Shown here in pieces: positions 5,930 through 11,895 of a DNA stretch of 11,895 nucleotides; within the stretch, counting starts at the first letter, position 1, and each line of letters begins with the position of its first letter. The notes beneath the pieces were generated by a model. The model saw only the letters and a list, made by a program, of their open reading frames with translations, searched no databases and was not told the origin of the DNA. The position numbers were made by a program, and so were the translations under genes. This DNA is from Bacteroidota bacterium (GTDB lineage: Bacteria; Bacteroidota; Bacteroidia; M30B66): contig CANMGM010000043.1 in the NCBI GenBank assembly GCA_947497195.1, positions 1 through 11,895 on the forward strand. The letters are read 5' to 3'.

Positions 5930-8347
5930 GTGCATTCGATTTTTCCAAACATTAAAAAGTACTACAAATGCCGCGCTTGGAAAATTCCAGCCTTTCAGCA
6001 GGAATGTTGGGATGCGCTTTCGCAGGGCAAATCGGGCTTGCTCAATGCGCCAACCGGCAGCGGAAAAACGTTTGCCATTTGGCTCGGAATTCTGCAGCGT
6101 AATCCACGTCCCAAAACTGGACTTCATGTGTTATGGATTACTCCGCTTCGTGCCCTTGCCGCTGATATTTGCAATGCAATGCAGGCTTCGGCTTCAGAAC
6201 TTGAAAGCAATTGGACCGTTTCGCTTCGAACCGGCGATTCTGACGCCAAAACCCGCGATGCCATCCGCCGAAAGCCTCCTCATGCTTTGGTTACCACACC
6301 CGAGTCTTTGCATCTTATGCTGGCTTCGAAAGGATATGAAAATTACTTTTCGCAGCTCGATGCGGTTATTGTCGACGAGTGGCACGAATTGCTAAGCAGC
6401 AAACGCGCTGTACAGGTCGAGTTGGCCTTGTCGCGCCTAAAATCTTTTCGCCCAAATCTGCTGGTATGGGGAATTTCGGCGACCATTGGCAATCTCGAAC
6501 AAGCAATGGATGTACTTCTGGGCATAAACAATTCAGGAGTGCTTATTCGCTCGAATCTGAAACGTTTGCCCGAAATTCATACCTTATTTCCCGATTCCGA
6601 TTCGCCCTTGCCCTGGGCAGGCCATATTGGTATTTCGATGCTCGAACAGGTGCTGGGCGTTATTCGCATCAACAAGAGCACGCTCGTTTTTACCAATACG
6701 CGCTCGCAAACCGAAATCTGGTACCATGCACTGCTGGATGCCGAACCCGATCTGGCAGGATATATTGCGATGCACCACGGCAGCATCGATATGGAAGTAC
6801 GTTCCTGGGTCGAGCGCGCCCTGCACGATGGAATTCTCAAAGCTGTTGTGTGCACTTCGAGCCTCGATTTGGGTGTCGATTTTCGTCCGGTTGATGCCAT
6901 CGTTCAAATCGGAAGTCCGAAGAGTGTCGCGCGATTTATTCAGCGCGCCGGTCGTTCCGGACACCGGCCTGATGCCACAAGCCGAATCTGGGTGGCGCCT
7001 ACACATGCGCTCGAGATGGTCGAAACGGCAGCCATCCGCGATGCACTCGCAGCTAGTTCTATCGAAGCGCGAACACCGATCGAAAATCCCACCGATGTGC
7101 TATTGCAATACCTCGTAACGCTAGCTGTATCGGATGGATTTGTGCCCGATGTTACGTTTGCTGAAATCAAGAAAACGCATGCGTATTCCAAACTTAGCAA
7201 GGTAGAATTCGACTGGATTGTTGCATTTATTACGACTGGCGGAAAAGCCTTGCAGGCTTACCCCGATTTTGTAAAAGCGATAGAAGAAAACGGCCGAATC
7301 GTAATTAAAGACAAACGAACAGCCATGCGGCATCGCCTCACCATGGGGACCATTGTTTCAGATCCCATGCTTCGTGTTCAGTTTCAGTCGGGTGGATTTT
7401 TGGGGACGGTAGAAGAATGGTTCATTTCCAAACTCAATCCGGGCGATGTGTTCTGGTTTGCGGGAAAAGTTCTCGAACTGGTGAATGTGCGCGACTTAAA
7501 GGTGATTGTAAAATTGTCGAAGAAAAAGCAGGGAACGGTTCCGCAGTGGATGGGAGGGAGGATGCCGCTTTCGTCATGCCTTTCGGATTTCATCCGCTTG
7601 CAAATCGATGGATATGTTAAGGGGCATAAACCGCTTCATCCCGAACTTGTACATTTAAAAACCATATTTGAGTTACAACAGCAACGTTCTGTCCTTCCGG
7701 CATCTCATCAGCTGTTAATCGAATGCATCGAATCGCGCGAGGGACATCATGTTTTTGTATTCCCATTTGAAGGTCGTTTGGTGCACGAAGGATTGGGAGC
7801 GCTCATTGCGTGGCGGATAGCTCAATTAACGCCGATTACCTTTTCGATCGGTATGAACGATTATGGATTTGAACTGCTTTCCGATCAGCCGATTCCACTT
7901 GAAGAGGCACTAGAACTCGATTTGTTCCGTTTGGAAGGTTTGCATGAAGATCTGCTTTCGAGCATCAATGCGGCCGAATTGGCGAGGCGAAAATTCAGGG
8001 AGATTGCGGCCATTTCGGGACTTGTATTTCAGGGCTATCCTGGAAAAAATTTGGGCACAAAGCATTTGCAAAGTTCGAGCAGGTTGTTGTTTGATGTTTT
8101 CAATCAATACGACATCGATAATTTACTGATGAAGCAGGCGGTTGATGAAGTATTTGCCAATCAGCTTGAAGAGAAACGTTTGCGCGAAGCATTGCAGCGC
8201 ATCCAAACACAAGAAATTGTATTGAAGCGACCTGTGAATTATACGCCGCTGTGTTTCCCGATTTTAGTCGACCGGCTACGCGAACGTTTCAGCAATGAAG
8301 CGATTGAAGATCGGGTTAAAAAGTTAATCGCTGCGCAAACTCAGTAG
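5930..8347 (+). CDS. Lhr-type DExH helicase (ligase-associated DNA-damage-response family)
   Basis: 805 residues, a full-length Lhr-core helicase that should unwind nucleic acid with ATP. Motifs in order: Q-motif-like WKIPAFQQECW (17-27), Walker A APTGSGKT (40-47), TPLRALA (71-77), TTPESL (122-127), DEWH (149-152), SAT (183-185), LVFTNTRS (252-259), CTSSLDLGVDF (308-318) and QRAGRSGHR (338-346). A winged-helix-like part (about 385-470) and a long C-terminal part (about 480-805) follow, as in Lhr cores. The stretch GKSGLLNAPTGSGKT matches my recollection of the Bacteroidota 'ligase-associated DEXH box helicase' family. That family usually sits beside an ATP-dependent ligase, an exonuclease and PdeM; none is within reach here. 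The GTG at 5930 is chosen because the upstream open frame (from 5843) has no ATG and the N-terminus fits family length. All core motifs look intact. Confidence 0.93.
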   Translation: MHSIFPNIKKYYKCRAWKIPAFQQECWDALSQGKSGLLNAPTGSGKTFAIWLGILQRNPRPKTGLHVLWITPLRALAADICNAMQASASELESNWTVSLRTGDSDAKTRDAIRRKPPHALVTTPESLHLMLASKGYENYFSQLDAVIVDEWHELLSSKRAVQVELALSRLKSFRPNLLVWGISATIGNLEQAMDVLLGINNSGVLIRSNLKRLPEIHTLFPDSDSPLPWAGHIGISMLEQVLGVIRINKSTLVFTNTRSQTEIWYHALLDAEPDLAGYIAMHHGSIDMEVRSWVERALHDGILKAVVCTSSLDLGVDFRPVDAIVQIGSPKSVARFIQRAGRSGHRPDATSRIWVAPTHALEMVETAAIRDALAASSIEARTPIENPTDVLLQYLVTLAVSDGFVPDVTFAEIKKTHAYSKLSKVEFDWIVAFITTGGKALQAYPDFVKAIEENGRIVIKDKRTAMRHRLTMGTIVSDPMLRVQFQSGGFLGTVEEWFISKLNPGDVFWFAGKVLELVNVRDLKVIVKLSKKKQGTVPQWMGGRMPLSSCLSDFIRLQIDGYVKGHKPLHPELVHLKTIFELQQQRSVLPASHQLLIECIESREGHHVFVFPFEGRLVHEGLGALIAWRIAQLTPITFSIGMNDYGFELLSDQPIPLEEALELDLFRLEGLHEDLLSSINAAELARRKFREIAAISGLVFQGYPGKNLGTKHLQSSSRLLFDVFNQYDIDNLLMKQAVDEVFANQLEEKRLREALQRIQTQEIVLKRPVNYTPLCFPILVDRLRERFSNEAIEDRVKKLIAAQTQ

Positions 8348-9096
8348 GCGGTCCATCCACCATCGGCAGTAATTATAGCTCCGTTTATGAACGAAGCTTC
8401 ATCGCTGCACAAATGTGCCGCAATCTGCGCAATTTCTTCGGGTTCTCCCATTCTGGGCATGAGCGAAGCGCCTGAAATGCAGCGTTCATATCCCAAGGCG
8501 TCAGGAATAAGACTATCGGCTATGTGTGTATTTACGCCACCGGGTGCAATGGCATTGCAACGAATGCCTTTTTGTGCATACATAAAGCCGGTGTTTTTAG
8601 TGAGTCCAATCAGGGCGTGTTTTGATGCGGTATAAGCAGCGCCGGCTCTTGAACCAAACAATCCACCAACTGATGCGATATTCAGTATTACCCCCTTCCC
8701 CTGCTTCAACATAATTGGCATAACTGCTCGCATTGCGTAAAAAGGACCATTCAAGTTAACATCCATAATATGTTCCCATTGCTTGTTTACAATGCGGTCA
8801 ACCGGGATGAAATCGTCCATTACACCTGCATTATTTACAAGAACATCTATCTGTCCAAACTTTTCGACGCACAGGCGCACCATGTTGAGTATCTCGTTTT
8901 CGGATGCCACATCGCATTTAATATAAATTATTTTGTTTTTGGATGGATCGAGTTCTGTTTGAAGCTCACGGAGTGATTGATCGTTTATATCGGCCAATAC
9001 GAGTTTAGCACCTTCGTTAAAAAACACCTTCGCCATTGCACGTCCCATACCGGAGGCTGCGCCGGTTATAATTGCTACTTTGTCTGTTAATTTCAT
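8341..9096 (-). CDS. Short-chain dehydrogenase/reductase, NAD-type
   Basis: 251 residues, classical SDR length. Motifs: TGAASGMG (11-18), Asp36 at the end of strand 2, which favours NAD(H) over NADP(H), NNAG (88-91), Asn114, Ser142, Tyr155 (YTASK) and Lys159, then APGGVNT (184-190). The C-terminal INGAIITADGGWTAY is typical of the FabG/glucose-1-dehydrogenase-like group. All catalytic residues are present. It starts 12 bases after the phosphoenolpyruvate synthase stop and is almost certainly its operon partner. Its TGA stop (8341-8343) overlaps the end of the convergent helicase gene. The substrate cannot be told from sequence; a hydroxyacid, sugar or alcohol substrate is possible. Confidence 0.92.
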   Translation of the reverse strand: MKLTDKVAIITGAASGMGRAMAKVFFNEGAKLVLADINDQSLRELQTELDPSKNKIIYIKCDVASENEILNMVRLCVEKFGQIDVLVNNAGVMDDFIPVDRIVNKQWEHIMDVNLNGPFYAMRAVMPIMLKQGKGVILNIASVGGLFGSRAGAAYTASKHALIGLTKNTGFMYAQKGIRCNAIAPGGVNTHIADSLIPDALGYERCISGASLMPRMGEPEEIAQIAAHLCSDEASFINGAIITADGGWTAY

Positions 9097-9108
9097 ATTC
9101 AGAGATTA

Positions 9109-11499
9109 TTATAGAGCTACACTTAATTTCGATTCAGCGGCTTTAATGGCTTCAATTCCGCTAATTAGTGCATCAGGCGTAAATGAAATGGTGTTGATCT
9201 GGTGTTCGACTAAGAATTCCACGAACAAGCCGCTGTCGCTCGCTGCCTGTCCGCATAAGCCAATTTTAACGCCAGCTGTTTTTGCTTTTGCGATTAACTG
9301 AGCGATTAGCTGGCGAACCGAATCATTGTTTTCATCGAATAAATAGGCTACATCGGCCGAATCTCGGTCGATTCCGAGGCAGAGCTGTGTTAGATCGTTG
9401 CTGCCAATTGAAAATCCATCAAAAATTCGGGCAAATTCTCCGGCCTGCAAAATGTTTGAGGGAATTTCGGCCATCACATAAATTTCCAAACCATTTTCGC
9501 CGCGTTTTAAACCGGCCTGTTCCATAATCGTTAACACTTTTCGGCCCTCTTCGGGAGTTCTGCAAAATGGTATCATTAATTTTACATTGTGAAAGCCCAT
9601 CTCTTCGCGCACCCTTTTCATGGCGTGGCATTCAAGCAGAAATGCTTCCTTATACAATCCGCTGTAATACCGCGAGGCACCGCGAAGACCCAACATGGGG
9701 TTTTCTTCAATCGGTTCGAACGATTCGCCTCCGATAAGCTTCGCATACTCATTTGATTTGAAATCACTCATGCGCACAATTACATCGCGTGGATAAAATG
9801 CTGCTGCAATGGTGCCAACTGCTTCAGATAGCTTCTCTGTAAAATAATCTTCAGGCTTTGCGTAGTTTCTTGTTAGATCATCAATTATTTTTCGGTCTTC
9901 GATGCGCTTAACGCTGTTTGTGTAAATAAGTGCCAGCGGGTGCACACCGATGCTTCCTGCAATAGCAAATTCAAGCCGCATCAATCCAACGCCTGCCGAG
10001 GGATAAAACGAGAGTGCATAAGCCTGATCCGGATTTGCGAGGATAAACTGAGGCTTTATAGATGGCAATCGACTTCCTTCAAAATTGTGCACAGTCTCGG
10101 TCCACGGTAAAAGACCTTCATAAACGGTGCCCATTCGCCCCTGCGAACAATCAACCGTCACATCGGCACCATCGTGAATTTGCTTTAAGGCATCAGCTGC
10201 CCCAACCAGTGCCAATGTACCCATTTCACGCGCAACAATGGCAGCATGGCTGGTTCGACCGCCTTTACTTGTAATAATACCGGCAGCTCGTTTAAATACT
10301 GGATCCCAGTCGGGATTCGTTGCTTCCGTCAAAACGATTTCTCCTTTCTGAAGCAAATGCATCTCAGAAGGATTGTGTAAAACCCTGATTCTTCCGCTAA
10401 TAATGCCCTGACCTGCAGCCGTACCTGTGCAGAGAATTTTACCCGGAGCCGATAGGGAATACGCTTTTATCTGGTAGATGTCTTGTTGCGATTTTACAGT
10501 TTCAGGCCTTGCCTGCACAATATAAATTTCCCCCGAAATACCATCTTTGGCCCATTCCACATCAACCGGAAATCCATAAAACGACTCGATTTCGCATGTA
10601 ATGGATGCGATTGTAAGAACGTCTGTATCGCTGATGCAATATTTATCTTTTTTGGAGTTTTCGGTGTCGACCGAAATTGTGCCTCGTCCATGTTCGTCAA
10701 AAATCTGGGTTACGGCTTTGCTTCCCATTCGCTTGTTAATGATGGGTTGAACTGCCTTGTTCAGTTTTTTCTTGAATACATGAAATTCGTCCGGAACAAC
10801 AATTCCCTGAACAATGGTTTCGCCAAGACCCCAAGACCCGTTTACGATAACAACATCGCGAAAACCACTGTCTGGGTCAATTGAAAAACTTACGCCCGAT
10901 GCTCCTAAATCTGAACGAATCATGCGCTGTATCGCAATCGAAAGTTGGACCTTATCGTGCGGATATTGCATCACTTCACGGTAACGAATTGCTCTTGGCG
11001 AATAGAGTGATGCGTAACATTTCAAAATGGCTTGATTCAATTCCTTGTAACCACGCACATTCAGAAACGAATCATGAATTCCTGCGAAACTCGCCTTAGG
11101 TAAATCTTCGGCACTTGCTGAAGAACGAACGGCAACAGTGCAATCGTTGCCCTTTTTACATAATGTTTCGTATGCTGCTTTAATCGCATGCGTAACAGCA
11201 TCAGGTATATGTGCGTCGAGGATGAACTTGCGAATCTTTTCTGAAGCGCTTACCAATCCGATTTCATCGAAAGCATTTATGCCAAAAAGTTCTCCGGCAA
11301 TTAACTCATTCAATCGATTGGTTTTGATAAATTTATCAAAGGCGAGTGAACTCAATACAAAACCTTCGGGCATCCTGAATTCTTTATGGCTTATGCCGTT
11401 CAGCATCTCGCCAATCGCAGCGTTTTTGCCGCCAACTTCAAGAATTCTGTTGCGCGAGCACTGGTCGAATGGAATAATAAAAGTCTGTGTTTCCGTCAT
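9109..11499 (-). CDS. ppsA: Phosphoenolpyruvate synthase
   Basis: 796 residues from the chosen ATG (E. coli PpsA is 792). It converts pyruvate, ATP and water to PEP, AMP and phosphate, the entry to gluconeogenesis from pyruvate. The N-terminal ATP-binding domain (about 10-340) has VGGKNAAIGEM (22-32) and VRSSASAEDLP (124-134). The swivelling phosphohistidine domain (about 360-465) has GGRTSHAAIVARE with His418, equivalent to E. coli His421. The PEP/pyruvate barrel (about 490-790) ends with GLCGQAASD and Cys749, equivalent to E. coli Cys751. Thr416, two residues before the histidine, is where PpsR-type regulators phosphorylate, so such control is possible. An in-frame ATG at 11556 would add 19 mostly basic residues from a short tandem repeat; the 11499 start fits the family better. 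An SDR gene follows in the same operon. Confidence 0.96.
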   Translation of the reverse strand: MTETQTFIIPFDQCSRNRILEVGGKNAAIGEMLNGISHKEFRMPEGFVLSSLAFDKFIKTNRLNELIAGELFGINAFDEIGLVSASEKIRKFILDAHIPDAVTHAIKAAYETLCKKGNDCTVAVRSSASAEDLPKASFAGIHDSFLNVRGYKELNQAILKCYASLYSPRAIRYREVMQYPHDKVQLSIAIQRMIRSDLGASGVSFSIDPDSGFRDVVIVNGSWGLGETIVQGIVVPDEFHVFKKKLNKAVQPIINKRMGSKAVTQIFDEHGRGTISVDTENSKKDKYCISDTDVLTIASITCEIESFYGFPVDVEWAKDGISGEIYIVQARPETVKSQQDIYQIKAYSLSAPGKILCTGTAAGQGIISGRIRVLHNPSEMHLLQKGEIVLTEATNPDWDPVFKRAAGIITSKGGRTSHAAIVAREMGTLALVGAADALKQIHDGADVTVDCSQGRMGTVYEGLLPWTETVHNFEGSRLPSIKPQFILANPDQAYALSFYPSAGVGLMRLEFAIAGSIGVHPLALIYTNSVKRIEDRKIIDDLTRNYAKPEDYFTEKLSEAVGTIAAAFYPRDVIVRMSDFKSNEYAKLIGGESFEPIEENPMLGLRGASRYYSGLYKEAFLLECHAMKRVREEMGFHNVKLMIPFCRTPEEGRKVLTIMEQAGLKRGENGLEIYVMAEIPSNILQAGEFARIFDGFSIGSNDLTQLCLGIDRDSADVAYLFDENNDSVRQLIAQLIAKAKTAGVKIGLCGQAASDSGLFVEFLVEHQINTISFTPDALISGIEAIKAAESKLSVAL

Positions 11500-11504
11500 A
11501 ATCG

Positions 11505-11534
11505 TTTTGGCTTTCTTTGTTTTGGCTTTCTGTG
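11505..11534. repeat. Two-copy 15-bp tandem repeat before ppsA
   Basis: TTTTGGCTTTCTTTG (11505-11519) is followed directly by TTTTGGCTTTCTGTG (11520-11534), with 14 of 15 bases the same. On the minus strand this lies just upstream of the ppsA ATG at 11499. If the ATG at 11556 were used, it would encode repeated Lys/Ala residues. More likely it is part of the leader. Confidence 0.6.
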
Positions 11535-11555
11535 CGAATTTCATTCGGATTCGCA
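11533..11555. repeat. Inverted repeat in the ppsA leader
   Basis: TGCGAAT (11533-11539) and ATTCGCA (11549-11555) are perfect 7-bp inverted arms around nine bases. A competing inner pair, CGAAT (11535-11539) with ATTCG (11543-11547), leaves a three-base loop. In a ppsA transcript this could form a hairpin about 35-55 bases ahead of the start codon. Confidence 0.4.
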
Positions 11556-11564
11556 TGTGAAATC

Positions 11565-11599
11565 ATGATAATTGTATGCGATGCAAATGATAATTATCA
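11565..11599. promoter_or_regulatory. Operator-like repeats upstream of ppsA
   Basis: ATGATAATT occurs at 11565-11573 and again at 11587-11595, with starts 22 bases apart, about two helical turns. The second copy is part of TGATAATTATCA (11588-11599), a perfect 12-bp palindrome. Same-face spacing plus a palindrome is what a dimeric regulator site could look like. The regulator is unknown and AT-richness raises the chance of coincidence. A TTTG -33-like element is at 11620-11617 (minus strand), but the best -7 candidate, TATCATTTG (11592-11584), has one extra base and too long a spacer. Confidence 0.3.
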
Positions 11600-11682
11600 G
11601 GTAATTTCTTGTTTTACAAATCAATCGACTTAGCGATACTATTTGAGCCGGCTGTTCGAGAGGCATATGCGCCAAGATTTTA

Positions 11683-11690
11683 TACATTTG
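11683..11690 (+). promoter_or_regulatory. Possible -7 box for the thioesterase gene
   Basis: TACATTTG matches TAnnTTTG exactly and lies about 97 bases before the ATG at 11788. No clear TTTG sits 18-21 bases upstream. The box overlaps a small inverted repeat, TACATT (11683-11688) with AATGTA (11698-11703). The rest of 11600-11787 shows no gene or structure I can support. Confidence 0.28.
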
Positions 11691-11787
11691 AACTTTGAAT
11701 GTAGCGGATAGAGATGAGTTGATTTCGGTTTAATTCTTCATCACGTATCTGATTACACCTGTATTATTTTCTCACTCGGTTCGCGGA

Positions 11788-11895
11788 ATGATTGTTCACT
11801 CAACTAAAATTCAATTGCGTTTTTCAGATTTCGATGTGCTTCGTCACGTCAACAATGCCAAGTATGCCACGTTTATGGAAAATGCCCGTGTCGAT
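11788..11895 (+). CDS. Acyl-CoA thioesterase, hotdog fold (N-terminal part)
   Basis: The first 36 codons only; the gene continues past the right edge. The fragment begins MIVHSTKIQLRFSDFD and continues VLRHVNNAKYATFMENARVD. This is the first strand and start of the hot-dog helix of the 4-hydroxybenzoyl-CoA thioesterase/YbgC/FadM family, cytosolic enzymes that hydrolyse acyl-CoA or acyl-ACP thioesters. Asp16 sits at the position of the catalytic aspartate, and HVNNAKY is the family's usual segment after it. The ATG at 11788 gives the usual short N-terminus. It is divergent from ppsA across a 288-base gap. Substrate cannot be inferred. Confidence 0.85.
   Translation, partial: MIVHSTKIQLRFSDFDVLRHVNNAKYATFMENARVD

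Noticed and set aside
6379..7118. Overlapping frames in the helicase region on both strands
   Set aside because: The helicase frame carries all core helicase motifs; the others are low-quality shadows, rich in Arg, Ser and Cys.
10483..11560. Open frames on the plus strand opposite ppsA (10483-10884 and 11138-11560)
   Set aside because: They lie antisense inside a gene with intact PpsA motifs, and their translations show no recognisable domain.
1..11895. CRISPR array, tRNA, mobile element or defence island
   Set aside because: No regularly spaced repeats, cloverleaf-like sequence, transposase, integrase or toxin-antitoxin pair is visible; the genes are ordinary chromosomal functions.

Overview
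The window looks like a chromosomal housekeeping segment from a Bacteroidota bacterium. I judge GC content as moderate, by eye. Pointers to that phylum are: start codons without Shine-Dalgarno sequences, several TAnnTTTG boxes of the Bacteroidota -7 type ahead of genes, a Lhr-type helicase of the sort called 'ligase-associated' in that phylum, and an exported barrel-like protein paired with a lipoprotein. I see no tRNA, rRNA, CRISPR array, insertion sequence, integrase or phage gene. Nothing suggests recent horizontal transfer.

Layout, left to right. (1) 1-225 (-): N-terminal part of a PrsW-like membrane protease, cut by the window edge. (2) 355-2507 (+): a probable two-gene unit, a DltE-like short-chain dehydrogenase followed by a 442-residue protein I do not recognise. 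(3) 2529-4966 (-): a tight two-gene unit for the cell envelope, an exported barrel-like protein of unknown function and then a lipoprotein with two glyoxalase/VOC-like modules. It converges on unit 2. (4) 5123-8347: a DNA-repair pair transcribed divergently, an AlkD-type alkylpurine DNA glycosylase (-) and a large DExH helicase (+). (5) 8341-11499 (-): phosphoenolpyruvate synthase followed 12 bases later by an NAD-type short-chain dehydrogenase. The dehydrogenase stop overlaps the helicase stop tail to tail by 7 bases. (6) 11788-11895 (+): the first 36 codons of a hotdog-fold acyl-CoA thioesterase, cut by the window edge.

How the genes relate. The AlkD/helicase pair is the clearest functional grouping: base-excision repair of alkylated purines beside a helicase family linked to DNA-damage response. 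The usual helicase partners (ATP-dependent ligase, exonuclease, PdeM nuclease) are not next to it. Phosphoenolpyruvate synthase provides the gluconeogenic step pyruvate to PEP, and its co-transcribed dehydrogenase has an unknown substrate. The barrel-like protein and VOC-like lipoprotein probably act together at the outer membrane, but their task cannot be read from sequence.

No clearly new system stands out. The points most worth a second look are the repair helicase separated from its usual operon, the exported barrel/VOC-lipoprotein pair, the unrecognised 442-residue protein, and two intergenic regions rich in palindromes (5030-5069 and 11533-11599).
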